NCBI RefSeq assembly: GCF_012272695.1
Contig: NZ_CP050902.1
Coordinates: forward strand, 62,001 to 126,000
From: Nocardioides sp. JQ2195
GTDB lineage: Bacteria > Actinomycetota > Actinomycetes > Propionibacteriales > Nocardioidaceae
Length of the DNA: 64,000 nt
Direction: 5' to 3'
The notes under the pieces were generated by a model that saw only the letters and a program-made list of their open reading frames with translations, made no database searches and was not told where the DNA came from. The stretch's first letter is position 1. Each line of letters opens with the position of its first letter. The position numbers and the translations under genes were made by a program. Shown one piece after another: positions 27,954 through 37,386 of the stretch.

Positions 27954-30155
27954 ATGAGCTCCGCCGCTTCCCAGACTCCTTCCCAGACTCCTGCACCGTC
28001 CGCTGCCGACACCGACGTACGCCGTTCGGCCCGCGAGGCCGCCGAGCGCCACCTCAGGGCGTTGGTCGGTCGTGACGACGCGCGGCTGCGCGAGGACCAG
28101 TGGACCGCGATCGAGGCCTTGGCCGTCGACAGGCGTCGCGCCCTCGTGGTGCAGAAGACCGGCTGGGGCAAGTCGGCGGTCTACTTCGTGGCCACCGCGC
28201 TGCTGCGCGCGGAGGGCGCCGGTCCGACCGTGATCGTCTCGCCGCTGCTCGCGCTGATGCGCAACCAGATCGGTGCCGCCGAGCGCGCGGGGATCCATGC
28301 GGTGACGATCAACTCGACCAACATCGAGGACTGGAGCCGCATCGAGAGCGCGATCCGTGCCGGGGAGGTCGACGTCCTCCTCGTGTCGCCCGAGCGGCTC
28401 AACAACCCGAAGTTCCGCGACGACGTGCTGCCGCGCCTGGCCGCGACCGCAGGGCTCCTGGTGGTCGACGAGGCCCACTGCATCTCCGACTGGGGCCACG
28501 ACTTCCGGCCCGACTACCGCCGGATCCGCACCATGCTCGACGACCTGCGCGACGGCATCCCGGTGCTGGCGACGACGGCCACCGCCAACGAGCGGGTCAC
28601 CCTCGACGTCGCCGAGCAGCTGGGCCACGACGTCCTCGTGCAACGCGGCTCCCTCGACCGCGAGTCGTTGCACCTGGCCGCGGTCAGGCTGAAGACCCCG
28701 GAGCAGCGCCTGGGCTGGCTGGCCGACCACCTCGGGCAGCTCGAGGGTTCGGGCATCATCTACACCCTCACCGTCGCGCAGACCCAGGAGATCGCGGCCT
28801 TCCTGCGGGCCCGTGGCCACACCGTCGCGGCGTACTCGGGCCAGACCGACCCGACCGAGCGCGAGTCACTGGAGTCCGACCTCGCCGCCGGCCGGGTCAA
28901 GGCGCTGGTGGCGACCAGCGCGCTCGGCATGGGCTTCGACGCCACGCTCGGCTTCGTGGTCAACGTCGGGGCTCCGTCGTCGCCGGTGGCCTACTACCAG
29001 CAGGTCGGTCGCGCCGGCCGCGGAACGCCCCGTGCCGACGTGGTCCTGCTGCCGGCGCTCGAGGACCGCGACATCTGGAAGTACTTCGCCTCGCTGGCCT
29101 TCCCGCCCGAGCCGCAGGTGCGCCAGGTGCTCTCCGCCCTCGCCGGCTCCGACCGGCCGTTGGGCACCCCCGCCCTCGAGACGTACGTCGACCTGGGTCG
29201 CTCGCGCCTCGAGATGATGCTGAAGGTGCTCGACGTCGACGGGGCCGTGCAACGCGTCCAAGGTGGTTGGGTGGCGACCGGTCAGGACTGGGCCTACGAC
29301 CAGGAGCGCTACGACCGGGTGAAGGCGGCGCGCGATCGGGAGCAGCAGGCGATGCTCGACTACATCTCCACGACCGGGTGCCGGATGACCTTCTTGCGCC
29401 AGCAGCTCGACGACGAGGTGGCCGGTCCGTGTGGTCGCTGCGACAACTGCGGGGGCGTGGCGTTCAGCGACGACGTGTCCGCGGCCTCGCTCGACGAGGC
29501 CCACTCCCAGCTGACCCGGCCCGGCGTCGAGGTCGCCCGGCGCAAGATGTGGCCGACCGCGCTGGCCAACCTCGGCATCGAGCTGAAGGGCAAGATCGCC
29601 GACGGCGCCTCGACGGGTCGCGCCGTGGCGCGGATGACCGACCTGGGCTACGGGCAGGCCCTGCGCGACCTGTTCCGGGACGCGGGTCCCACCGACACCG
29701 CGATCGATCCCTCCACCGGCCTGCCCTTCGACGACGACGGCGCACCCCCGGCAGGCACCGACGGCCCGGTCCCGGTGCCGCTGGTGAAGGCGGTCGTCGA
29801 GGTGCTCTCCGACTGGCGTCCCCACGTGGAGGGCATCGTCTTCGTCGAGTCGCGGCGCAAGCAGCAGCTGACCGCGGACTTCGCCGACGGGCTCTCGCGC
29901 TTCCTCAAGGTCCCGGTGGTCGGCCGCTTCGCGATCGTCGACCAGTCGGTCCAGCCGGGCCAGGGCGCGGCCAACTCGGCCCAGCGGGTGGCCGCCGTGC
30001 TGCGCCGCCACGAGCTGCAGGGGGAGATCCCGGCCGCGCCGGTGCTGTTGCTCGACGACCTCGTCGACACCGGCTGGACGATGACCGTTGCCGCCCGGGC
30101 GCTCAGGCAGGCCGGTGCCACCGACGTGCTCCCCCTGGCCCTCGGCACCCGCTGA
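27954..30155 (+). CDS. recQ: RecQ-family DNA helicase with C-terminal phosphoribosyltransferase-like domain
   Basis: 733 residues. Helicase core: motif I KTGWGKSAV (K73), motif II DEAH at 172-175, VVDEAHCISDWGHDFRPDYR, then GQTDPTERE and QQVGRAGRG (motif VI, arginine finger). RecQ-Zn cysteines C493, C496 and C499 (CGRCDNC) with an earlier Cys in TTGCRMTFLRQ. After about residue 615 comes a phosphoribosyltransferase-type segment ending VLLLDDLVDTGWTMT, which has the PRPP-binding loop. 3'-5' unwinding in recombination and repair is established for RecQ; what the tail does is not known. Start chosen from the leaderless -10 at 27941. Confidence 0.9.
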   Translation: MSSAASQTPSQTPAPSAADTDVRRSAREAAERHLRALVGRDDARLREDQWTAIEALAVDRRRALVVQKTGWGKSAVYFVATALLRAEGAGPTVIVSPLLALMRNQIGAAERAGIHAVTINSTNIEDWSRIESAIRAGEVDVLLVSPERLNNPKFRDDVLPRLAATAGLLVVDEAHCISDWGHDFRPDYRRIRTMLDDLRDGIPVLATTATANERVTLDVAEQLGHDVLVQRGSLDRESLHLAAVRLKTPEQRLGWLADHLGQLEGSGIIYTLTVAQTQEIAAFLRARGHTVAAYSGQTDPTERESLESDLAAGRVKALVATSALGMGFDATLGFVVNVGAPSSPVAYYQQVGRAGRGTPRADVVLLPALEDRDIWKYFASLAFPPEPQVRQVLSALAGSDRPLGTPALETYVDLGRSRLEMMLKVLDVDGAVQRVQGGWVATGQDWAYDQERYDRVKAARDREQQAMLDYISTTGCRMTFLRQQLDDEVAGPCGRCDNCGGVAFSDDVSAASLDEAHSQLTRPGVEVARRKMWPTALANLGIELKGKIADGASTGRAVARMTDLGYGQALRDLFRDAGPTDTAIDPSTGLPFDDDGAPPAGTDGPVPVPLVKAVVEVLSDWRPHVEGIVFVESRRKQQLTADFADGLSRFLKVPVVGRFAIVDQSVQPGQGAANSAQRVAAVLRRHELQGEIPAAPVLLLDDLVDTGWTMTVAARALRQAGATDVLPLALGTR

Positions 30156-30156
30156 T

Positions 30157-30176
30157 CCCGCCCCGCTCAGGGCGGG
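30157..30176. terminator. Hairpin after recQ
   Basis: CCCGCCC (30157-30163), 6-nt loop, GGGCGGG (30170-30176), starting 2 nt after the recQ stop codon. No T-run. Confidence 0.55.
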
Positions 30177-30231
30177 TGACATCGCCCACAGTGGGCTCAG
30201 CTGGACGTTCGTGGGTGGAGTCCTGTTCACT

Positions 30232-30249
30232 TAGTTGAAACAACAACTA
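30232..30249. promoter_or_regulatory. MarR-type operator upstream of doxX
   Basis: TAGTTG, 6-nt centre AAACAA, CAACTA: a palindrome of MarR type in AT-rich DNA 32 bp before the doxX ATG. No marR gene is adjacent, so the regulator would act in trans. Confidence 0.55.
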
Positions 30250-30281
30250 TCTGGTGGTTGATCCCGCCAGGAAGGAACTCC

Positions 30282-30731
30282 ATGCTTCTCGGAAACCGCA
30301 CTCCCCAGACCCTCCAGGACACCGGGCTCGCCCTGGGCAGGCTCGTCATCGGAGCCCTGTTCATCGCGCACGGGTGGCAGAAGATCTCCGAGTTCGGGAT
30401 GGAGGGCACCGCGTCCAGCTTCGACATGATGGGCGTCCCGCTGCCCGAGGCCGCCGCGTATGCCGCAGCCGCCATCGAGGTCGGCGGCGGCGTGCTGCTC
30501 GTGCTCGGCCTGCTCACACCGGTGGCGAGCCTCCTGCTGGTCGTGGACATGGTCGGTGCCTTCTGGTTCGCCCACCGCGAGGCCGGTCCCTTCGTCGCCG
30601 ATGGCGGCTGGGAGCTCGTCGCCGCACTGGGCGCTGCCGCCCTGGTCATCGGCCTGGTCGGCCCGGGCCGATTCAGCCTCGACGGCCTGGTCGGACGCCG
30701 CTCCACGGTGAGCACACCGGCCACCGCCTGA
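30282..30731 (+). CDS. DoxX family membrane protein
   Basis: 149 residues with four membrane segments (LALGRLVIGALFIAHGWQKI; AYAAAAIEVGGGVLLVLGLL; VASLLLVVDMVGAFWF; LVAALGAAALVIGLVG). The FIAHGWQKI segment is the usual DoxX/YphA start, and the protein is longer than the other DoxX protein here. The ATG at 30282 has AAGGAA 7 nt upstream; an in-frame TTG at 30258 has no ribosome site. A 20-bp terminator follows. Confidence 0.88.
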   Translation: MLLGNRTPQTLQDTGLALGRLVIGALFIAHGWQKISEFGMEGTASSFDMMGVPLPEAAAYAAAAIEVGGGVLLVLGLLTPVASLLLVVDMVGAFWFAHREAGPFVADGGWELVAALGAAALVIGLVGPGRFSLDGLVGRRSTVSTPATA

Positions 30732-30768
30732 CCCTGGTGCCGCGCAGCCGCGCGGCGTGAGAACGACG

Positions 30769-30813
30769 AAGGACGCGGATCGCAGTCACCTGATGACTGC
30801 GATCCGCGTCCTT
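30769..30813. terminator. Bidirectional terminator between doxX and the MFS gene
   Basis: Twenty-bp perfect stem (30769-30788 with 30794-30813, core GGACGCGGATCGCAGTCA) with 5-nt loop CCTGA and TTTCC after the right arm. It sits between two convergent genes. Confidence 0.85.
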
Positions 30814-30826
30814 TCCTGCGTCAGGC

Positions 30827-32401
30827 TCAGTGACCGACCATGGCCGTCGGGTCGACCGGCTTCTCCGGGGGCTTGCGCGGCAGCAGGAACGCCGGGACCA
30901 GCACGCAACCGACCAGGATGGTGCCGACGATGAAGACCGTCGCGAACGAGTCCGCCAGCAGGGGCAGGGCGGTCGGAGCGAGGGCGTCGAGCTGCTTCTG
31001 CAGCTGGGCCGCCTGCTCGCCCGTGGCTTGGGAGAGTGCGCCCTTCAGGCCCAGGTACATGCCGGCTTCGTCGTGCTTCTTGATCTGGTTGGTCAACACC
31101 ACCGAGAAGAGGGCGGTGCCGATGGAGGCGGCGACCTGCTGGGTGATGTTCATCAGCGTCGAGCCGCGGGCGATGTTGTGGTCGGTGAGCGTGGCCAGCG
31201 CCGAGCTCATGATCGGCATCATCGTCGACCCCATGCCCAGGCCCATCACGAACAGCGAGCCCATGATGAACAGGTACGACGTGTCCTCGCCGAGCTGGGT
31301 GAACATCGCCATGCCGATCGTGACCAGGGCGATGCCGACCATGACGACCTTGCCGGGCCCACGCTTGTCGGCGATGAAGCCCGCGATCGGCATGGTGACC
31401 ATCGCGCCGATGCCCTGCGGGGCCAGCAGCAGACCGGCCTTCAGGGCGGTCTCACCGCGCACCTGCTGGAAGTAGAGCGGGAACAGCAGGCTGGCACCGA
31501 AGAACGCGATCGCGAAGAGGGCCATCGCGATCACTGCGATGGTCATCTGCCGGTTCTGGAACAGCCGCAGCTCGACCAGGGGGTGGATGTTCTTCCCTGC
31601 CAACGCCCACGGCACGAACGCGATGATCAGCAGAGTGCCGATGATCGCGGGGATGAGCACTTCACCGTCCCAGACGGTGCCGGCCTCGGGGATGCTCGAG
31701 ACGCCGTAGAGGAAGGCAGCCAGTCCGGGGGAGAGCAGGACCATGCCGAGCCAGTCGAAGGACTCGGAGGGCTCGACGTGGTCCTTGGGCAGCACGACGA
31801 AGGCGTAGACGAAGGCGAGGATGCCGATCGGCAGGTTGATCAGGAAGATCCAGTGCCACGAGGCGGCGTCGATCAGCCAGCCGCCGAGGATCGGGCCGAA
31901 GATCGGACCGAGCAGCATCGGGATGCCGAGGATCGCCATCACGCGACCGACCCGGTGCGGGCCCGCGGCGCGGGTCAGGATGGTCATGCCCAGGGGCATC
32001 AACATGCCGCCGCCGAGGCCCTGCAGCACGCGGTAGATCACCAGCTGGTCGAGTCCGGTGGCGGTCGCGCACAGCACGGAACCGGCGGTGAACAGGGTCA
32101 CCGCGATCAGGTAGAGGCGCTTGGTGCCGAACCTGTCGGCGGCCCACCCCGTCAGGGGGATGACGGAGGCGAGGGCCAGCGTGTAGCCGGTCATGGTCCA
32201 GGCGACTTGGGCAGAGGTGGCGTCGAACTCGTTCTGGAAGGTCTCGAGGGCGACCGACACGACCGTGATGTCGAGGATCGACATGATCGCGCCGAGCACG
32301 ACCACGCCGGCCACGATCAGGACGGACTTGTCGAGCTTGTCGTCGTCAGCGGGAGCGCTGGTCTGGGGGGCGCTGGACTCCGGGGTGGTGGTAGACACCA
32401 C
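30827..32401 (-). CDS. DHA2-family (EmrB/QacA) major facilitator drug exporter
   Basis: 524 residues, about 14 membrane helices. DHA2 signatures: SILDITVVSVAL in helix 1, GWAADRFGTKRLYL (motif A) after helix 2, RVLQGLGGGMLMPLG (motif B) and GPIFGPILGGWLID (motif C, antiporter). Exports drugs or toxic compounds against protons. Start taken at GTG 32401; a second GTG follows at once. It is preceded by TATCCT, 3-6 nt upstream. No regulator gene is adjacent. Confidence 0.92.
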   Translation of the reverse strand: MVSTTTPESSAPQTSAPADDDKLDKSVLIVAGVVVLGAIMSILDITVVSVALETFQNEFDATSAQVAWTMTGYTLALASVIPLTGWAADRFGTKRLYLIAVTLFTAGSVLCATATGLDQLVIYRVLQGLGGGMLMPLGMTILTRAAGPHRVGRVMAILGIPMLLGPIFGPILGGWLIDAASWHWIFLINLPIGILAFVYAFVVLPKDHVEPSESFDWLGMVLLSPGLAAFLYGVSSIPEAGTVWDGEVLIPAIIGTLLIIAFVPWALAGKNIHPLVELRLFQNRQMTIAVIAMALFAIAFFGASLLFPLYFQQVRGETALKAGLLLAPQGIGAMVTMPIAGFIADKRGPGKVVMVGIALVTIGMAMFTQLGEDTSYLFIMGSLFVMGLGMGSTMMPIMSSALATLTDHNIARGSTLMNITQQVAASIGTALFSVVLTNQIKKHDEAGMYLGLKGALSQATGEQAAQLQKQLDALAPTALPLLADSFATVFIVGTILVGCVLVPAFLLPRKPPEKPVDPTAMVGH

Positions 32402-32486
32402 TGAAGGATACGGAACGGAAGCGTTTCATCGCATCCGACTTTTGTCTGCATCGGGGGTGAAGTGACTCACGTCCCCGAGGGGCCGC

Positions 32487-32975
32487 TCAGGACGTGAGCG
32501 CCTCGACGCCGTCGACCAGGCGCGGGTCGTCGGGGGTGACGGTGGGTCGGAAGCGCGAGATGACCTGGCCGTCGGCGGCGACCAGGAACTTCTCGAAGTT
32601 CCACTGCACGTCCCCGGCCTCGCCCTCCTCGTCGGGGACCTCGGTCAGCTCGGCATAGATCGGGTGCCGGTCGTCCCCGTTGACGTCGACCTTCTCGGTC
32701 ATCGGGAACGTCACGCCGTACGTCGACGAGCAGAACTCGGCGATCTCGTCGGACGTGCCGGGCTCCTGGCCGCCGAACTGGTTGCACGGGATGCCGACGA
32801 CGGTGAAGCCGCGGTCGGCGTACCGCTCGTGGAGCTGCTCCAGAGCGGTGTACTGCGGGGTGAGGCCGCACTTGGAGGCGACGTTGACCAGCAGTGCGGG
32901 CTTGCCGCCGGTGATCTCGCCGAGCGTGGTGGACGTGCCGTCGAGTCGGGCGATGGGGGCGTCGAGAAGGCTCAT
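32487..32975 (-). CDS. Glutathione peroxidase family thiol peroxidase (Cys type)
   Basis: 162 residues. Active-site C36 in NVASKCGLTPQY, catalytic GIPCNQFGGQEPG and the Trp in WNFEKFLV are all present. C36 is encoded by a Cys codon, not UGA. Bacterial Cys-type enzymes normally use thioredoxin. Leaderless: TAGGCT (32982-32987 on the minus strand) ends 6 nt before the ATG. Confidence 0.93.
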   Translation of the reverse strand: MSLLDAPIARLDGTSTTLGEITGGKPALLVNVASKCGLTPQYTALEQLHERYADRGFTVVGIPCNQFGGQEPGTSDEIAEFCSSTYGVTFPMTEKVDVNGDDRHPIYAELTEVPDEEGEAGDVQWNFEKFLVAADGQVISRFRPTVTPDDPRLVDGVEALTS

Positions 32976-33094
32976 GCGGCGAGCCTAGCGGGGCGCCGTA
33001 CGGCAAAAGTCAACGCTCGGGGTTCTCTTGCCGGCCGTCCGCGCACGGCCAAGGGTGGACCGGGATCACACCTCACCTCTCGGGAGAAACCTTG

Positions 33095-34555
33095 ATGACA
33101 CCCGTTCGCCCTCGGCTCGCCTGCCTGGTCGGAGCTGCCGCCCTTGCGGCAGTGCCCGCCCTCGCCGGCACGGCCGACGCACAGCCAGCCGCACCCCTCG
33201 TCCCCAGGACCAGCCAGGTGCAGGACGTGGCCCCCGTCCGGGACGCGACCGACGTCCCGCTCAACGAGGTGATGGTCCACCTCCGGGAGCTGCAGTCGAT
33301 CGCGGACGCCCACGGTGGCAACCGTGCCACCGGTGAGCCCGGCTACCGGGCCTCGGTCGACTACGTCCGGGCGGAGCTCGACGCGGCCGGGTTCACCACC
33401 CGGGTCGAGTCGTTCAGCACGAGGTACGGCACCTCCTACAACCTGATCGCCGACTGGCCGGGCGGGGACACCGACCACACGGTGATGATGGGCGGTCACC
33501 TCGACAGCGTCTCCGCCGGTCCGGGGATCAACGACAACGGGAGCGGCTCGGCGGCGATCCTGGCCAGCGCCCTGTCCTTCGCCGAGAGCAGTCCGTCGCC
33601 GCGCAACCACGTGCGCTTCGGGTTCTGGGGCGCCGAGGAGCTGGGCCTGCTCGGCTCCACGCACTACGTCGACACCCTCACCCAGGCGCAGGTCGACGAG
33701 CTGGCGGTGTACTTCAACTTCGACATGGTGGCCTCGCCGAACCCTGGCTACTTCGTCTACCACGACGACCCCAACGGCACGGAGCTGCGCGACGGCCTCA
33801 CCACGGCGTACGCCGACGCGGGCATCGACTCCGACCACATCGACGTGGACGGTCGTTCCGACCACGCCGCCTTCATGCAGCGCGGCATCCCGACGGCCGG
33901 CACGTTCTCCGGAGCGGAGGGACACAAGACCTCCACCCAGGCCGCCAAGTGGGGCGGGCAGGCCAACGAGGCGTTCGACCCCTGCTACCACTCCGCCTGC
34001 GACGACATCGACAACCTCGACACGGCCGCGTTGGACCTCAACACCGACCTGATCGCACAGACCCTCGCGGACTGGAGTGCCCACGACTTCGGCGGCGGGA
34101 CCACCGAGCCACCGACCGGTGACGACGCGATCACCAACGGCGGCTTCGAGTACGGATCGACCGGGTGGCAGGCCACGACGGGCGTGATCAGCACTGACGC
34201 GGGCCAGCCCGCTCACGCCGGCTCGACCAAGGCCTGGTTCAACGGCTACGGCCGGGCCCACACCGACACCGCGTCCCAGGTCGTGACGGTGCCGGGGGAC
34301 GGGCAGCTGTCGTTCTGGTTGAAGATCGACACCGACGAGGACACGTCGTCCCGCGCCTACGACACGTTCCGGCTGCAGCTCGGCTCGACGACGCTGGACA
34401 CCTGGTCGAACCTCGACGCCGGCGGCTACCGCCAGGTGACGCTGGACCTGACGGCGTACGCCGGTGAGACGGCGGCGCTCACGTTCACCGGCGTGGAGGA
34501 CGCCTACCTGGCCACCGACTTCGTGGTCGACGACGTGTCGCTGAAGGGCAGCTGA
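33095..34555 (+). CDS. Secreted M28-family zinc aminopeptidase
   Basis: 486 residues. Sec signal peptide (about 1-31, ending AGTADAQPAA). Peptidase domain with GGHLDSVSAGPGINDNGSG (zinc His and Asp), FWGAEELGLLGS (catalytic and ligand Glu) and the closing CYHSACDDIDNLD (zinc His). A C-terminal domain of about 130 residues begins NGGFEYGSTGWQ and looks like a carbohydrate- or P-type beta-sandwich. The ATG at 33095 follows GGGAGA; the TTG just before it is less likely. Confidence 0.9.
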   Translation: MTPVRPRLACLVGAAALAAVPALAGTADAQPAAPLVPRTSQVQDVAPVRDATDVPLNEVMVHLRELQSIADAHGGNRATGEPGYRASVDYVRAELDAAGFTTRVESFSTRYGTSYNLIADWPGGDTDHTVMMGGHLDSVSAGPGINDNGSGSAAILASALSFAESSPSPRNHVRFGFWGAEELGLLGSTHYVDTLTQAQVDELAVYFNFDMVASPNPGYFVYHDDPNGTELRDGLTTAYADAGIDSDHIDVDGRSDHAAFMQRGIPTAGTFSGAEGHKTSTQAAKWGGQANEAFDPCYHSACDDIDNLDTAALDLNTDLIAQTLADWSAHDFGGGTTEPPTGDDAITNGGFEYGSTGWQATTGVISTDAGQPAHAGSTKAWFNGYGRAHTDTASQVVTVPGDGQLSFWLKIDTDEDTSSRAYDTFRLQLGSTTLDTWSNLDAGGYRQVTLDLTAYAGETAALTFTGVEDAYLATDFVVDDVSLKGS

Positions 34556-34671
34556 GCCGCCGACCGGTCGCGATGCTGCGCGCCGCACTGCCCGTCCGGC
34601 AGGGGCGCCGGGAACGAAGTGTCGGCGCCGCGCGTTAGCGTCTAGCATCTACCGTCGACCTGGAGGTTCGC

Positions 34672-37386
34672 TTGAGCTTCGTGCCCGTCACTGGCCCCGC
34701 GACCTTCCGTGTCGCCGCACCGGCCCGCGACAGCCTGGTCGAGTTCAGCGACGAACGACGCACCGTCAGCCTGCCGATGCGGGCCGCCCTCCCGGTGCTG
34801 ACCAAGGCGCGCGGGCGCGACGACATCCACCCGAGCGTGGCCCTGCTGGCCGGGGCGGCCCTGCTCGGCATGCAGTTCGTGGCGGCCGGCAAGATCGAGC
34901 CCGACACCGGCGGGTGGCGGATCACCGAGCTCGACCCGGCCGACGAGGACCGGGTGCGCCTGTTGGCGGAGTCGCGACACGCTGCGGAGGTCGATGAGCC
35001 GGTCGACGTGGTGCGCGGGGTGGTGCATGCGGTCGCCGACGCGATGGCCAGGTCGGCTCCCGCCACCTCCGTCGTACGCCGACCGGCCGGCGCCTCCGCG
35101 AAGGCCTTCGCGCGTCGACAACCCGCCGGAGACGTGACCCGTCGCATCCAGGAGCGGGTGGCCCGACTGGCCAACCCCGAAGCCGCGGACGACCGGCCAC
35201 AGCTGGTCGCCCTGACGCTGCGCATGGAGGCCGACGAGGAGGAGCTGATCGGCGGCACCGTGCGCCTGGTGCTCCAGGTCCACGACGAGCAGGACTCCCT
35301 CCACTTCGCCGACGCCGCCCGGTTGTGGACCGAGCCGTCGAGTGATGCCACGCACGGCTTCGGCTCCCGGGCGAAGATCCACGCCACGCAGGCCCTGCGC
35401 GGCGCCGCGGAGGCGTGGCCGGTGCTCGAGCGCCTGCTCGAGCTGCAGGTGCCCGACCAGATCACCCTCGACGCCGTCGAGCTGGCCAGCCTGCTCGACG
35501 ACGGCCTGCCGGCGCTCAAGGCGCGCGGGGTCGACGTGCTCTTCCCACGCTCGCTGGGGCGCGACCTCACGACGCGCGCCGAGCTGCGGCCGGGCGACGG
35601 CAAGCGGGAGGAACCGCTGGTCGAGGGGCTGTTCGGCACGGAGTCGTTGTTCAGCTTCAAGTGGCAGGTGGCGCTGCACGGTGACCCGCTCACCGACGAC
35701 GAGATGGACCAGCTCGCCGAGGCGACGACCCCGATGATCAAGCTGCGCGACAACTGGATGCTGGTCGACCCGAAGACCGCGCGCAGGGCCAGGAAGCGGT
35801 TGATCCGCACCGCGAAGCCGGCACAGGCCCTGGCCGCCACCCTGACCGGCCAGGTGTCCGTCGACGACGTCGAGGAGAAGGTGATCGTCGGGGCCACCCT
35901 CGAGAAGGTGCGTCAACAGATCCTCACTGCCGCCACGCGTGAGCCGGTGCCCGCTCCGTCCGGCCTGCAGGCCACCCTGCGCGACTACCAGGCCCACGGG
36001 CTGACCTGGCTGGCGGAGATGACCTCCCTCGGGCTCGGCGCCTGCCTGGCCGACGACATGGGCCTGGGCAAGACGATCACGGTGATCGCGCTGCACCTGC
36101 ACCGCCGCTCCCTCGGCATCACCGGGCCGGTCCTGGTGGTCTGCCCGGCCTCGTTGCTCGGCAACTGGGAGGCCGAGATCAGGCGCTTCGCCCCCGGCAC
36201 CTCGGTCCGCCGCTTCCACGGCGGTTCCCGCACCCTCGAGGGGCTCAGCGACGGCTTCGTGCTGACGACCTACGGCACGATGCGCACCGACAGCCAGCCC
36301 AAGGGCAAGCGCGAGCTGGCCGCTGTCCGGTGGGACCTGGTCGTGGCCGACGAGGCGCAACACGTGAAGAACCCGCAGTCCTCGACGGCTCGGGCCCTGC
36401 GCACGCTGGACAGCACGGCCCGCATCGCACTCAGCGGCACGCCGGTGGAGAACAACCTCACCGAGCTGTGGGCGATCCTCGACTGGGCGATCCCGGGGTT
36501 GCTCGGCTCGCGCAACGCCTTCCGCAAGGTGTGGGCGGGGCCGATCGAGTCCGGGCTCGAGCCGACCAAGGCACGTCAGTTCGCCGACCTCATCCAGCCG
36601 TTCCTGCTGCGCCGGCGCAAGTCCGACCCCGGCATCGCGCCGGAGCTGCCCGCCAAGACCGAGACCGACCACCCGCTGCGGCTCACCCGCGAGCAGGCCG
36701 TGCTCTACGAGGCACTCGTCCGCGAGTCGATGGAGCGCATCGAGCGCGCCGACGAGCACGCACGGCGCGGACTCGTCCTGCAGCTGCTCACCGGGCTGAA
36801 GCAGATCTGCAACCACCCGGCGCACTACCTCAAGCAGGCCAGCTCGCGCCTCTCCGGCCGCTCCGAGAAGCTCGACCTCATCGACGAGCTGCTCGGCACC
36901 GTGCTCGCCGAGGACGGCGGGGTGCTGGTCTTCACGCAGTACGTCCAGATGGCGCGGCTGCTCGAGCAGCACCTCGAGGCGACCGGCGTCCCCACCCAGT
37001 TCCTGCACGGCGGCACCCCGGTGCGCGAGCGCTCGGCGATGGTCGACCGGTTCCAGGCCGGGGAGACGCCGGTCTTCCTGCTGTCACTGAAGGCCGGCGG
37101 CACCGGGCTGAACCTGACCGCGGCCGATCACGTCATCCACTTCGACCGCTGGTGGAACCCCGCCGTCGAGGAGCAGGCGACCGACCGGGCCTACCGGATC
37201 GGCCAGACCCGGGCGGTGCAGGTGCACCGCCTGATCACCCAGGGCACGATCGAGGAACGCATCGCCGAGCTGCTGGCCCACAAGCGGTCCCTGGCCGACT
37301 CCGTGCTGGCGCGCGGAGAGGCCGGGCTGACCGAGCTCAGCAACGCCGAGCTCCGCGACCTGGTCACGCTGCGGAGCTCCGATTGA
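34672..37386 (+). CDS. SNF2-family DEAD/DEAH helicase-like ATPase
   Basis: 904 residues. The N-terminal 430 residues are a bacterial SNF2-associated region; the ATPase core has DDMGLGKT (464-468 is GLGKT), DEAQ at 560-563 within VVADEAQHVKNPQSS, LSGTPVENNL, and the C-terminal lobe with FTQYVQMARLLEQHL and TDRAYRIGQTRAVQVHRL. No HNH or nuclease domain is visible. TTG start with GGAGG at 34662-34666. The next gene, a SWIM zinc-finger protein, overlaps its stop (TTGA). Such pairs are widespread in actinobacteria with unknown role. Confidence 0.9.
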   Translation: MSFVPVTGPATFRVAAPARDSLVEFSDERRTVSLPMRAALPVLTKARGRDDIHPSVALLAGAALLGMQFVAAGKIEPDTGGWRITELDPADEDRVRLLAESRHAAEVDEPVDVVRGVVHAVADAMARSAPATSVVRRPAGASAKAFARRQPAGDVTRRIQERVARLANPEAADDRPQLVALTLRMEADEEELIGGTVRLVLQVHDEQDSLHFADAARLWTEPSSDATHGFGSRAKIHATQALRGAAEAWPVLERLLELQVPDQITLDAVELASLLDDGLPALKARGVDVLFPRSLGRDLTTRAELRPGDGKREEPLVEGLFGTESLFSFKWQVALHGDPLTDDEMDQLAEATTPMIKLRDNWMLVDPKTARRARKRLIRTAKPAQALAATLTGQVSVDDVEEKVIVGATLEKVRQQILTAATREPVPAPSGLQATLRDYQAHGLTWLAEMTSLGLGACLADDMGLGKTITVIALHLHRRSLGITGPVLVVCPASLLGNWEAEIRRFAPGTSVRRFHGGSRTLEGLSDGFVLTTYGTMRTDSQPKGKRELAAVRWDLVVADEAQHVKNPQSSTARALRTLDSTARIALSGTPVENNLTELWAILDWAIPGLLGSRNAFRKVWAGPIESGLEPTKARQFADLIQPFLLRRRKSDPGIAPELPAKTETDHPLRLTREQAVLYEALVRESMERIERADEHARRGLVLQLLTGLKQICNHPAHYLKQASSRLSGRSEKLDLIDELLGTVLAEDGGVLVFTQYVQMARLLEQHLEATGVPTQFLHGGTPVRERSAMVDRFQAGETPVFLLSLKAGGTGLNLTAADHVIHFDRWWNPAVEEQATDRAYRIGQTRAVQVHRLITQGTIEERIAELLAHKRSLADSVLARGEAGLTELSNAELRDLVTLRSSD

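Noticed and set aside
30184..30196. GCCCAC-A-GTGGGC as terminator
   Set aside because: A 1-nt loop cannot form a proper hairpin; may be a protein site, but nothing supports it.
30830..32404. 524-codon open frame exactly antisense to the MFS exporter
   Set aside because: No family motif; the minus strand encodes a textbook DHA2 transporter.
32402..32486. GAAGCGTTTC half-palindrome before the MFS gene
   Set aside because: Only an approximate 10-bp symmetry with no second copy; too weak to call an operator.
32487..32975. Selenocysteine in the glutathione peroxidase
   Set aside because: The active-site codon is Cys, and no UGA or SECIS-like need exists.
36330..37382. N-terminal extension of the SWIM protein frame
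   Set aside because: Lies wholly inside the SNF2 gene in another frame, with shadow composition; coupled TTG at 37383 preferred.
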